A DNA stretch of 36,203 nucleotides from Microbacterium sp. A20 (lineage in GTDB: Bacteria; Actinomycetota; Actinomycetes; Actinomycetales; Microbacteriaceae), in NCBI RefSeq assembly GCF_004794515.1, contig NZ_SSDF01000075.1, positions 1-36,203 of the forward strand, in the 5' to 3' direction. The notes under the pieces were generated by a model. That model had not been told where the DNA came from, ran no database searches, and worked only from the letters and a program-made list of their open reading frames with translations. The translations under genes were made by a program, and so were the position numbers. This document shows positions 17,316-24,803 of this stretch, piece by piece (positions within the stretch are counted from its first letter, which is position 1; the number at the start of each line of letters is the position of its first letter).

Positions 17316-19436
17316 TCAGCCGCGCAGCGCCAGGGCGAACGGCAGCACCTGGGTCGCACCGGCCTGCCGCAGCACCCGGGCGGCCACCGTCATCGTCCAT
17401 CGACTGTCGACCAGGTCGTCCACGAGCAGCACCGGCCCCGCCGGAACGTCGAGGTGCTCGGCGCTGAACCGATCCCAGAGGCCGCCGAGACGGAACACAC
17501 TGTTGCCGCCGGGCTGTCCGGTCGGCCCGCCGCCGACCGGTTCGAGCGCCCCCAGATAGGGCAGTCGTCCGACGTCGGCGAGGCCGCGCGCGAGCGAGTC
17601 GACCAGCAAGGGGTGCGACCGCGAGGGCAGGGCGACCACGGCCACCGGTCGCTCCTCCCAACCCCACTCGGCGAGCACGCGGATGCAGGCCTGGAGCAGC
17701 TGCGGCGTCACCGGGGCATCCGCTGCACCCGCGGCGAAGAGTTCACGCAGCGCACCGCCCCATCCGAGATCGGTGAGTCGAGCCAGCGCCCGCCCCTCTC
17801 CCGCCTGCTCGTCGGCGGGGATGCGCCCCTTGACCGGCACTTCCAACCGATCGGCACCCGTCGGCCAGGCGCGACGGGGTTCGATCGGAACGCCTACTCG
17901 GTCGAGCGACTCCGCGGCCTGCGTGGTCGCAGACTCCCCGATCTCGCGCGGGAACCATCCGCCCGCGCAGTTGTCGCACCGCCCGCAGGGAGCCGCGGTG
18001 TCGTCATCGAGAGCGCGCTGCAGGAACTCCATGCGGCATCCGTCGGTCTGCTCGTAGTCGATCATGTGCTGCTGCTCGGCGAGGCGCTCGGCGGCGATGC
18101 GCTCGTAGCGCTCCGCGTCGTAGGTCCAGGGGTCGCCCGTCGCGACCCAGCCGCCCTGTACGCGTCGCACCGCACCGTCGACGTCGAGCACCTTGAGCAG
18201 CAGCTCGAGCGGCGTCCGCCGGATGTCGACCATCGCCTCGAGCGCCGGCGTCGAGATCGGGGCGTCTCCGAGCGCACTGATCACGCGCTCCGCCCGCTCC
18301 CGGTCGGGCATCGACGCGGTGGCGAAGTAGTGCCAGATGTCGCGGTCCTCGACGCCGGGGAGCAGCAGCACGTCGGCGCTCTCGCTCGCTCGACCGGCAC
18401 GGCCGACCTGCTGGTAGTAGGCCACGGGCGACGACGGCGCACCGAGGTGCAGCACGAAGCCCAGATCGGGCTTGTCGAACCCCATGCCGAGCGCGCTCGT
18501 GGCGACCAGCGCCTTGACCTCGTTGCGCTTGAGCATCCCCTCGGACTCCGCGCGCTCGTCGGTGTCGGTCTGCCCGGTGTATGCGCGGACGTCGTGCCCG
18601 TGATCACGCAGCAGCCGGGCGGTGTCGACCGCAGCGGCGACGGTCAGCGTGTAGATGATGCCCGACCCCGGCAGGTCGTCGAGGTGGCTCAACAACCAGG
18701 CCAGGCGGCTCGCCGAGTCGCGCAGCCGCAGCACACCCAGCCGCAGCGAGGTCCGCGCGAGGGGTCCGCGGATCGTGAGCACGGGCGCCGCCTCGCCCTC
18801 GCCGGCATGAAGACTGCCGAGCTGCTCGGCGACATCGGCCACGACCCGGCTGTTCGCGGTCGCGGTGGTCGCGAGCACCGGCACATCGGCGGGCATCTGC
18901 GCGATCAGTTCGCGCAGCCGCCGGTAGTCGGGGCGGAAGTCATGCCCCCAGTCGCTGATGCAGTGCGCCTCGTCGACCACGAGCATGCCGATGCGGCGGA
19001 CGAGTGCCGGCAGCTGCTGCTCGCGGAAGGCCGGGTTGTTGAGCCGCTCCGGGGAGACCAGCAGCACGTCGACCTCATCGCGATCGAGCTGGGCGAGCAC
19101 GTCGGACCACTCGTGCGCGTTGGTGGAGTTGATGGCGACCGCGCGCACACCCGCGCGCTCGGCGGCGGCGATCTGGTCGCGCATGAGCGCAAGCAGCGGC
19201 GAGACGAGCACGGTCGGCCCCGCGCCCTGGCGTCGCAGCAGCAGCGTCGCGACGAAGTAGACCGCGGACTTGCCCCATCCGGTGCGCTGCACCACGAGCG
19301 CACGCCGGCGTCCCTCGACCAGCGCCTCGATGGCCTCGTACTGGCCGTCGTGGAAGTCGGCGTCCGGGCGGCCGACGAGCTCGCGCAGGGCCGACAGTGC
19401 AGCATCGCGGGTGTCGGCAGGAGCTGGGGAGGTCAT
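17316..19436 (-). CDS. recQ: RecQ-family DNA helicase fused to a C-terminal phosphoribosyltransferase-like domain
   Basis: 706 aa. The SF2 helicase core (about 25-360) has Walker A RTGWGKSAVYF (K56), DEAH at 155-158 in VVDEAHCISDWGHDFRPD, motif III LATTATAN and motif VI QQVGRAGRA. The RecQ-C-terminal zinc cluster is CGRCDNC near residue 490, with an upstream cysteine in TDGCRMEF. No HRDC domain follows. Instead the last 150 residues end with VLLVDDLVDSRWT (669-681), a PRPP-binding loop of the type I phosphoribosyltransferase (ComF-like) fold. The fusion hints at a nucleotide-linked role, unproven. The ATG at 19436 follows CAGAGT-N6, fitting a leaderless transcript; an in-frame ATG 42 nt upstream is less likely. 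Divergent from the small gene at 19528. Confidence 0.9.
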   Translation of the reverse strand: MTSPAPADTRDAALSALRELVGRPDADFHDGQYEAIEALVEGRRRALVVQRTGWGKSAVYFVATLLLRRQGAGPTVLVSPLLALMRDQIAAAERAGVRAVAINSTNAHEWSDVLAQLDRDEVDVLLVSPERLNNPAFREQQLPALVRRIGMLVVDEAHCISDWGHDFRPDYRRLRELIAQMPADVPVLATTATANSRVVADVAEQLGSLHAGEGEAAPVLTIRGPLARTSLRLGVLRLRDSASRLAWLLSHLDDLPGSGIIYTLTVAAAVDTARLLRDHGHDVRAYTGQTDTDERAESEGMLKRNEVKALVATSALGMGFDKPDLGFVLHLGAPSSPVAYYQQVGRAGRASESADVLLLPGVEDRDIWHYFATASMPDRERAERVISALGDAPISTPALEAMVDIRRTPLELLLKVLDVDGAVRRVQGGWVATGDPWTYDAERYERIAAERLAEQQHMIDYEQTDGCRMEFLQRALDDDTAAPCGRCDNCAGGWFPREIGESATTQAAESLDRVGVPIEPRRAWPTGADRLEVPVKGRIPADEQAGEGRALARLTDLGWGGALRELFAAGAADAPVTPQLLQACIRVLAEWGWEERPVAVVALPSRSHPLLVDSLARGLADVGRLPYLGALEPVGGGPTGQPGGNSVFRLGGLWDRFSAEHLDVPAGPVLLVDDLVDSRWTMTVAARVLRQAGATQVLPFALALRG

Positions 19437-19442
19437 GCCCCC

Positions 19443-19448
19443 ACTCTG
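19443..19448 (-). promoter_or_regulatory. -10 box of a leaderless recQ promoter
   Basis: CAGAGT on the minus strand is followed by 6 nt and the recQ ATG. No Shine-Dalgarno sequence fits the start. Confidence 0.5.
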
Positions 19449-19515
19449 CCTCACCCCGCCGACACAGCCGGCCCTCATCCCAGCCCGCTCGCATCCCGGG
19501 CGATCCTCCGTCGTC

Positions 19516-19521
19516 TAGCGT
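19516..19521 (+). promoter_or_regulatory. -10 box of a leaderless promoter for the 139-aa protein
   Basis: TAGCGT is followed by GAAGGG (6 nt) and then ATG, so the transcript would start at the A of the start codon. Confidence 0.55.
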
Positions 19522-19527
19522 GAAGGG

Positions 19528-19947
19528 ATGATCACTCGCGAGCTCGCCGTCACCCTTCGAGAGGCCGGACTCGTCTGGCACCCGGCGGAGGGCGACCGCT
19601 TCCAGCTCGATCTTCCCGACGAGGTAGAGCTCGAGGCGGAGGCCGAGGTCTTCACGGTCAGCGAGATGACGATCGAGGCCAGGCAGACCCCGAGCGGAAC
19701 CGACCTCGCCTTCAACGGCACGACCGAGTGGGCGCTGGACGCGGTGACGCTCGCCGACGCGGTCTGGCTGCCGCGCGAGGACCAGCTGCGCGAGCTGCTG
19801 CGCGGCACCTTCCGCTCGCTCACGCGCGTCGAAGACGCCTTCCGCGTCGAGATCGAGATCGCGGACAGCTCCGAGATCTTCGAGCATCCGGACCCGTCCG
19901 AAGCGTACGGTCGCGCGCTGCTGGAGCTGATCTCCCGCTCGCACTGA
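19528..19947 (+). CDS. small acidic conserved hypothetical protein
   Basis: 139 aa with no motif I can assign with confidence. It is soluble, acidic and rich in alternating charged and hydrophobic residues (for example DLPDEVELEAEAEVFTVSEM), with no signal peptide or membrane segment. Codon use matches the neighbours, and the frame is intact from a leaderless-type start (TAGCGT-N6-ATG). I have a vague memory of similar actinobacterial proteins carrying a CpaE/pilus-assembly label, which I do not trust as a function. It is divergent from recQ and ends about 45 bp before the paaA promoter. Confidence 0.7.
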   Translation: MITRELAVTLREAGLVWHPAEGDRFQLDLPDEVELEAEAEVFTVSEMTIEARQTPSGTDLAFNGTTEWALDAVTLADAVWLPREDQLRELLRGTFRSLTRVEDAFRVEIEIADSSEIFEHPDPSEAYGRALLELISRSH

Positions 19948-19966
19948 GCCGCGCTGCGGGGCCGTC

Positions 19967-19995
19967 TTGAAACGCGCCATCCTCTGTGTCAGAAT
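19967..19995 (+). promoter_or_regulatory. core promoter of the paaABCDEG operon
   Basis: TTGAAA (19967-19972), a 17-nt spacer and CAGAAT (19990-19995) form a good sigma-A-like promoter. The start of transcription is expected near 20002, inside the PaaR operator. Confidence 0.7.
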
Positions 19996-20014
19996 TACCT
20001 AACGATCGGTCAGT
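19993..20014 (+). promoter_or_regulatory. PaaR operator before paaA
   Basis: Left half AATTACCT, centre AACGAT, right half CGGTCAGT; it differs from the paaJ operator at only two or three positions. The identity extends upstream (TGTGYCAKAATTACC pattern), so the two promoters are near copies of each other. It covers the -10 box and start site. Confidence 0.82.
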
Positions 20015-20040
20015 AAAGATGGCCCGATGCCGAGGAGTCG

Positions 20041-21018
20041 ATGATGACCAGTCCCGCAGACCTGTCCCTCGTGGGCGAGATCTCCGATGAGGAGCGCCTG
20101 TTCGACGAGCTCATCGCGAACGAGCAGCGCATCGAGCCGCGCGACTGGATGCCCGACGCGTACCGCAAGACCCTGGTGCGCCAGATCTCCCAGCACGCGC
20201 ACTCCGAGATCATCGGCATGCAGCCGGAGGGCAACTGGATCACGCGCGCCCCGAGCCTCAAGCGCAAGGCGATCCTGATGGCAAAGGTGCAGGACGAAGC
20301 GGGCCACGGCCTCTACCTCTACTCCGCCGCACAGACGCTCGGCACCACCCGCGACGAGATGATGGACCAGCTCATCAGCGGCAAGGCCAAGTACTCGTCG
20401 ATCTTCAACTACCCCACGCCCACCTGGGCCGACATGGGTGCGATCGGCTGGCTCGTCGACGGTGCCGCGATCTGCAACCAGGTGCCGTTGTGCCGAGCGT
20501 CCTACGGCCCTTACGGACGCGCGATGGTGCGGGTCTGCAAGGAGGAGTCGTTCCACCAGCGGCAGGGCTTCGAGATCCTCCTCTCCCTCATGCGCGGCAC
20601 CGACGAGCAGCGCGAGATGGCGCAGGATGCCGTGAACCGCTGGTACTGGCCGAGCCTGGCGATGTTCGGGCCGCCCGACGATCAGTCCCCGAACTCGGCG
20701 CAGTCGATGAAGTGGAAGATCAAGCGGTTCTCCAACGACGAGCTCCGCCAGCGCTTCGTCGGGATGCTCGTGCCCCAGGCCGAGATCCTGGGCGTCACGC
20801 TGCCCGATCCCGAGCTGCGCTTCGACGACGAGACCGGACAGTACGTCATCGGCGAGATCGACTGGGACGAGTTCTTCGAGGTGCTCCGCGGCAACGGCCC
20901 CTGCAACGCCGAGCGGCTCGAGCGCCGACGCACCGCGCACGAAGAGGGCGCCTGGGTGCGCGAGGCCGCAGCCGAATACGCCCGCAAGCAGTCCCTGAAG
21001 ACGAAGGCGGTGGCGTGA
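20041..21018 (+). CDS. paaA: 1,2-phenylacetyl-CoA epoxidase, catalytic subunit A
   Basis: Catalytic alpha subunit (325 aa; E. coli 309) of the multicomponent oxygenase that epoxidises the ring of phenylacetyl-CoA. Bacterial diiron ligands are visible as ExxH pairs: E86/H89 in [11 protein letters not shown] and E169/H172 in [12 protein letters not shown]. It starts at ATG 20041 or at the adjacent ATG 20044; GAGGAG (20032-20037) is 3 nt from the first and 6 nt from the second, so the second may be used. First gene of paaA-B-C-D-E-G under PaaR control. Its stop shares a base with the paaB start. Confidence 0.95.
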   Translation: MMTSPADLSLVGEISDEERLFDELIANEQRIEPRDWMPDAYRKTLVRQISQHAHSEIIGMQPEGNWITRAPSLKRKAILMAKVQDEAGHGLYLYSAAQTLGTTRDEMMDQLISGKAKYSSIFNYPTPTWADMGAIGWLVDGAAICNQVPLCRASYGPYGRAMVRVCKEESFHQRQGFEILLSLMRGTDEQREMAQDAVNRWYWPSLAMFGPPDDQSPNSAQSMKWKIKRFSNDELRQRFVGMLVPQAEILGVTLPDPELRFDDETGQYVIGEIDWDEFFEVLRGNGPCNAERLERRRTAHEEGAWVREAAAEYARKQSLKTKAVA

Positions 21019-21347
21019 TGGCTACTCCGGGAGCCGACCCTTCGACAGGCTCAGGGACCCATGGTGGGGAATTGTGGCCGCTGTGGGAGGTGTTCGTCCG
21101 CGCGAACCGCGGACTGAGCCATGTACACGTCGGGTCGCTGCACGCCCCGGACGCCGAGATGGCGATCCGCAACGCCCGTGACCTCTACACCCGCCGCGGC
21201 GAGGGCGTCTCGATCTGGGTCGCGCCGGCCGAGGCGATCACGACGAGCGACCCCGACGCCAAGGGCGCCTACTTCGAGAGCCCGGCCGGCAAGAACTACC
21301 GCCACGCCGTCTACTACACCGCCTCCGAGGGGGTGCCGCACCTGTGA
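21018..21347 (+). CDS. paaB: 1,2-phenylacetyl-CoA epoxidase, subunit B
   Basis: Small bridging subunit (109 aa; E. coli 95) that connects PaaAC units. The family core is clear from WPLWEVFVRANRGLSHVHVG through YTRRGEGVSIWV. The N-terminal 16 residues, ATPGADPSTGSGTHGG, are extra and are encoded across a dispersed palindromic repeat (21036-21060), so the extension probably arose by repeat insertion. ATG 21018 overlaps the paaA stop (TGATG). The ATG at 21061 is out of frame. GTGA overlap with paaC. Confidence 0.93.
   Translation: MATPGADPSTGSGTHGGELWPLWEVFVRANRGLSHVHVGSLHAPDAEMAIRNARDLYTRRGEGVSIWVAPAEAITTSDPDAKGAYFESPAGKNYRHAVYYTASEGVPHL
21036..21060. repeat. dispersed palindromic repeat inside the paaB 5' end
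   Basis: GACCCTTCGACAGGCTCAG followed by GGACCC carries partly complementary ends. I recognise the core CTTCGACAGGCTCAGGG as a short element common in the intergenic DNA of Microbacteriaceae and some other GC-rich genomes. Here it lies within a reading frame and keeps it open. It is the only copy I found in the window. Confidence 0.6.
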
Positions 21348-22207
21348 GCGCGCCACACCTGAACACCGCGCACGAAGACACCGACGTCCACGGCGACGTC
21401 CACGGCGACGTCTCGGTCGACGAACTCCGCCTGTCGCAGGAACTCTCCGGCACCGGCGCGGTCGCGGCATCGGCAGACATCGCGGAGTACGCCCTGCGCC
21501 TCGGGGACGACGCGCTCATCCTCTCCCAGCAGCTCGGCGAATGGATCTCCCGCGCCCCCGAGCTGGAGGAAGACGTCGCTCTGGGCAACATCGCCCTCGA
21601 CCTGCTCGGGCACGCGCGCTCCTTCCTGCACTATGCCGGGTCGTACGACGGCCGCAGCGAAGACGACCTCGCCTTCTTCCGCGACGAGCCGGAGTTCCGC
21701 TGCGCCTGGATCGTGCAGCAGCCCAACGGCGACTTCGCCCAGACCATCGCCCGCCAGTTCGCGGTGGCCACCTACATGTTCGAGCTCTACTCCGCGCTCC
21801 GATCCAGCAGCGATGAGACGTTCGCGGCGATCGCGGAGAAGTCGCTCAAAGAGGTCGACTACCACCGGGATCACGCGGTGCAGTGGATGCTGCGCCTCGC
21901 GGGAGGCACCGAGGAGTCCCGCACCCGGATCATCCGGGCGATCGGAGACGTCTGGCCCTACGTTGATGAGCTGTTCCGCGACGACGACCTGATCGAGCGA
22001 CTCGGCGATGCGGCGGTGCGCCCGTCGAGTCTGCGACCCGGATTCGACGGTGTGGTCGCCACGGTCTTCGCCGAGGCGGAGCTGTCGGTGCCCGCGGTCG
22101 CGGCTTCGTCCGCCGGCGGACGGCACGGCGCCCACGCGACGCCGCTCGGCCACATCCTCGCCGAGATGCAGGTGCTCGCGCGACGGCATCCGGGGGCGTC
22201 ATGGTGA
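21344..22207 (+). CDS. paaC: 1,2-phenylacetyl-CoA epoxidase, structural subunit C
   Basis: Ferritin-like structural subunit (287 aa; E. coli about 250), partner of PaaA but without catalysis. Family segments: EYALRLGDDALILSQQLGEW, LGNIALDLLGHARS and KEVDYHRDHAVQWMLRLA. The N-terminus has about 20 extra residues with a Gly-Asp-Val-His repeat (HGDVHGDV) encoded by a 12-bp tandem repeat at 21383-21412. GTG start at 21344 overlaps the paaB stop (GTGA). The 3' end overlaps paaD by 7 bp. Confidence 0.93.
   Translation: MSAPHLNTAHEDTDVHGDVHGDVSVDELRLSQELSGTGAVAASADIAEYALRLGDDALILSQQLGEWISRAPELEEDVALGNIALDLLGHARSFLHYAGSYDGRSEDDLAFFRDEPEFRCAWIVQQPNGDFAQTIARQFAVATYMFELYSALRSSSDETFAAIAEKSLKEVDYHRDHAVQWMLRLAGGTEESRTRIIRAIGDVWPYVDELFRDDDLIERLGDAAVRPSSLRPGFDGVVATVFAEAELSVPAVAASSAGGRHGAHATPLGHILAEMQVLARRHPGASW
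21383..21412. repeat. 12-bp tandem repeat in paaC
   Basis: GACGTCCACGGC occurs twice in tandem (21383-21394, 21395-21406) followed by a half copy GACGTC. It adds DVHG units to the PaaC N-terminus and keeps the frame. Confidence 0.8.
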
Positions 22208-22695
22208 CCCTCACCCCGACCCAGGCGGCCTGGCGCATCGCCGCCGGTGTGCCCGACCCCGAGGTCCCCGTGCTCACGATCGAAGACCTCGGTGTGCTCC
22301 GGGCGGTCGAGGCCGACGGCGATCGCGTCTGGGTCGACATCACCCCGACCTACAGCGGGTGCCCCGCCATGGACACGATCCGCGACGACGTGATCCTCGC
22401 GCTCACGGCCGCCGGGTTCGACCGGGTCGAGGTGCGCCTGGTCCTCTCCCCCGCCTGGACGACGGACTGGATGTCGGATGCCGGCAAGGCCAAGCTCGCC
22501 GCCTATGGGATCGCGCCGCCGTCCGGCCGTGCCGCCGTGTCGACCGGTCCCATCCGGCTCGCGCTCAGCGTGCGCTGCCCCCGCTGCGGCTCCCTCGACA
22601 CCCGTGAGGTCTCCCACTTCGGCTCCACCTCGTGCAAGGCGCTGTTCGAATGCCGCGCGTGCCGCGAGCCCTTCGACCATTTCAAGGTGCACTGA
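22201..22695 (+). CDS. paaD: 1,2-phenylacetyl-CoA epoxidase accessory protein D (Fe-S maturation)
   Basis: PaaD (164 aa) is thought to help mature the iron-sulfur or diiron centres of the epoxidase. The N-terminal MIP18/DUF59 domain (about 8-85) has DPEVPVLTIEDLGVL and the cysteine motif YSGCPAMDTI. The C-terminal zinc ribbon has CPRCGS and CRAC, with a further cysteine in STSCKALFEC. ATG 22201 overlaps the paaC end by 7 bp. Directly followed by paaE. Confidence 0.92.
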   Translation: MVTLTPTQAAWRIAAGVPDPEVPVLTIEDLGVLRAVEADGDRVWVDITPTYSGCPAMDTIRDDVILALTAAGFDRVEVRLVLSPAWTTDWMSDAGKAKLAAYGIAPPSGRAAVSTGPIRLALSVRCPRCGSLDTREVSHFGSTSCKALFECRACREPFDHFKVH

Positions 22696-22696
22696 C

Positions 22697-23860
22697 ATGT
22701 CGCTCTTCACCTCCGCGCCCGCTGTCGTCCCCCGTGCGACGACGGCACGCGAGACCGCTCCCCGAAAGCGCGCCCGCTTCCACACCCTCACCGTCGAGGA
22801 CGTGCGCCCCCTCACCGACGACGCGGTCGAGGTGACGTTCACGGTGCCCGCCGCCCTCGCCGACGAGTACGACCACCTTCCCGGCCAGTACGTGGCGCTG
22901 CGCACCACGCTCGACGGGGTCGAGGTGCGGCGCTCCTACTCGCTGTGCCGTGCGCCGGAGCACCGCGACGACGGGCAGGACACGCGCCTCAGCGTGGCCG
23001 TCAAGCGCGACGAGGGCGGGCTCTTCTCGACCTGGGCGCAGACCGGGCTCCGGCCGGGGTTCGAGATCGACGTGATGAGCCCGCAGGGAACGTTCACGTC
23101 CGCCCTCGACGACCTCGACCATCGTCACGTCGTCGGCATCGCCGCAGGCTCCGGCATCACGCCTCTGATGGCGCTCGCGCACACGGTGCTGACCCGCTCC
23201 GACACCTCGCGGTTCACGCTGCTCTACACGAACCGTGCCACGCTCGACGTGATGTTCCTGGAGGATCTCGCCGATCTGAAGGACCGGTATCCGACCCGGC
23301 TCGTGCTGCACCACGTGCTCTCGCGGGAGCAGCGGGCGGCGCCGGTGCTGTCGGGCCGGATCGACGACGCGAAGCTGCGGACGATCCTCGGCACGCTGAT
23401 CCCGCCCGCGACGGTCGACGAGTGGTTCCTGTGCGGCCCGCTCGCCCTGGTGGATCTGTGTCGCGAGGTGCTGGCCGATGTCGGCGTCGACCGCTCGCAC
23501 ATCCGCTTCGAGCTGTTCACGACCGGCGACGAACCCGCTCGCGCGGCCCGCCCGGTACAGGTGCGCGCCGGCGAGAAGAACGTGCGGATCGAGGTGACCC
23601 TCGACGGCGTCTCCTCCACCGTGGAGAGTCCGGTCGACGCACACGAGTCGGTGCTGAACGCCGCCCTGCGCGTGCGCCCCGATGCGCCCTTCGCCTGCGC
23701 GGGCGGGGTCTGCGGCACCTGCCGCGCACGGGTGCTCGAGGGCAGCGTCACGATGACCGAGAACTACGCCCTGGAGCCCGACGAACTCGAACGCGGGTTC
23801 GTGCTCACCTGCCAGTCCCACCCCACCAGCGACCGTGTGGTCGTCGACTACGACGTCTGA
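22697..23860 (+). CDS. paaE: 1,2-phenylacetyl-CoA epoxidase, reductase subunit E
   Basis: NAD(P)H reductase (387 aa; E. coli 356) that feeds electrons to PaaAC. The FAD domain (about 25-130) has PGQYVALR and RRSYSLCRAP; the NAD domain (about 135-270) has GIAAGSGITPLMALA and FLCGPLALV; the C-terminal 2Fe-2S ferredoxin domain (about 295-387) has C334, C339 and C342 in CAGGVCGTC and C372 in LTCQSHP. I start it at ATG 22697, one nt past the paaD stop; the same frame is open upstream inside paaD. Part of paaABCDEG. Confidence 0.95.
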   Translation: MSLFTSAPAVVPRATTARETAPRKRARFHTLTVEDVRPLTDDAVEVTFTVPAALADEYDHLPGQYVALRTTLDGVEVRRSYSLCRAPEHRDDGQDTRLSVAVKRDEGGLFSTWAQTGLRPGFEIDVMSPQGTFTSALDDLDHRHVVGIAAGSGITPLMALAHTVLTRSDTSRFTLLYTNRATLDVMFLEDLADLKDRYPTRLVLHHVLSREQRAAPVLSGRIDDAKLRTILGTLIPPATVDEWFLCGPLALVDLCREVLADVGVDRSHIRFELFTTGDEPARAARPVQVRAGEKNVRIEVTLDGVSSTVESPVDAHESVLNAALRVRPDAPFACAGGVCGTCRARVLEGSVTMTENYALEPDELERGFVLTCQSHPTSDRVVVDYDV

Positions 23861-23872
23861 CCAGGAGCCCCC

Positions 23873-24643
23873 GTGATCGACCTCACCGTCACCGACGACG
23901 TCGCGACGATCGTGCTGAACGCACCGGCGAAGCGGAACGCGCTCGACGAGCACGCGCTCGGCGAGCTGGATGCCGCGTACGAGGCCGCGGAGACCGCGGG
24001 CGTGCGGGCACTGGTGCTGCGCGGTGAGGGTCGCGCATTCTGCGCCGGCCGCGACATCTCGGCGGTCGACCCGCGCGACGACGATGTGCTCGGCTACCTC
24101 GGTGGGCTGGTCACCCCGCTGCTGCAGCGGATGGCACGGTTCCCTGCACCGACCTTCGCGGTCGCGCACGGCGCCTGCCTCGGAGTCGGTCTGGGCCTCC
24201 TGATCGCGACCGATGTCGTGTACGTCGCCGAGTCCGCGAAGGTCGGCTCCCCGTTCGCCGCGCTCGGTGCGACGCTCGACTCCGGCGGCCACGCGCTCTT
24301 CCTCGACCGGCTCGGGGCGCACAAGACGCTCGACCTCATCTACACCGGGCGCCTGATGAGCGGGGCCGAGGCCGTGACTTCGGGTCTCTTCTCGCGGGTC
24401 TTCCCCGACGACGAGGTCGTGCAGGCGACGACGGACGCCGCCGCGACGGCCGCCCGCGGCGCCACAGCGGCCTTCCTCGCGAGCAAGGAGCTGATCGCAC
24501 GGGTCCGCGACGAGAGGCTCGCGCTGTGGGATGCGGTCGGCATCGAGAACGCTGCGCAGGCCGCCCTGTGCGACACCGACGACTACCGCGAGGGTTTCGC
24601 CGCCTTCCAGGAGAAGCGGAAGCCGGAGTTCCACGGGCGCTGA
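23873..24643 (+). CDS. paaG: 1,2-epoxyphenylacetyl-CoA isomerase (crotonase family)
   Basis: Crotonase-fold protein (256 aa). The two hydratase glutamates are missing: the first position is in GACLGVGLGLL and the second in SPFAALG. Instead D136 in GATLDSGGHALF is conserved at the position and number of the catalytic Asp of E. coli PaaG. This supports isomerisation of ring-1,2-epoxyphenylacetyl-CoA to oxepin-CoA, the substrate of PaaZ, and possibly later double-bond shifts. GTG 23873 follows AGGAG. It closes the second paa operon, and a hairpin follows at 24692. Confidence 0.87.
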   Translation: MIDLTVTDDVATIVLNAPAKRNALDEHALGELDAAYEAAETAGVRALVLRGEGRAFCAGRDISAVDPRDDDVLGYLGGLVTPLLQRMARFPAPTFAVAHGACLGVGLGLLIATDVVYVAESAKVGSPFAALGATLDSGGHALFLDRLGAHKTLDLIYTGRLMSGAEAVTSGLFSRVFPDDEVVQATTDAAATAARGATAAFLASKELIARVRDERLALWDAVGIENAAQAALCDTDDYREGFAAFQEKRKPEFHGR

Positions 24644-24691
24644 GGGCGCGACATCGGCCCGCATGCACGCGCGCAGCAGGCCATCACGCCG

Positions 24692-24724
24692 CATCAGGCC
24701 ATTCGTCAGGGAATCGGCCTGATG
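24692..24724 (+). terminator. hairpin after paaG
   Basis: CATCAGGCC (24692-24700) pairs perfectly with GGCCTGATG (24716-24724) around a 15-nt loop. It lies about 50 nt past the paaG stop and before the DNA ligase gene, the expected place for the terminator of the paaABCDEG operon. No strong T-run follows. Confidence 0.55.
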
Positions 24725-24791
24725 TGGAGCCTTTGCCTGTCCACGACCTGCGCCCCGGTCTACGGAACCTGCTGATGTCGGAGGCCGGTGC

Positions 24792-24797
24792 GAGAAT
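24792..24797 (+). promoter_or_regulatory. -10 box of a leaderless DNA ligase promoter
   Basis: GAGAAT is followed by 6 nt and the ligase ATG. The same hexamer and spacing occur before the phosphoribosyltransferase gene at 26856. No ribosome binding site is seen. Confidence 0.55.
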
Positions 24798-24803
24798 GCT
24801 CGG

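Noticed and set aside
9590..20016. Genomic island or prophage between the two paa halves
   Set aside because: No integrase, transposase, tRNA gene, direct repeats or change in composition; the genes look like ordinary chromosomal functions.
23873..24643. Second PaaF-type hydratase
   Set aside because: Both catalytic glutamates are missing and the PaaG-type D136 is present, so isomerase is the better call.
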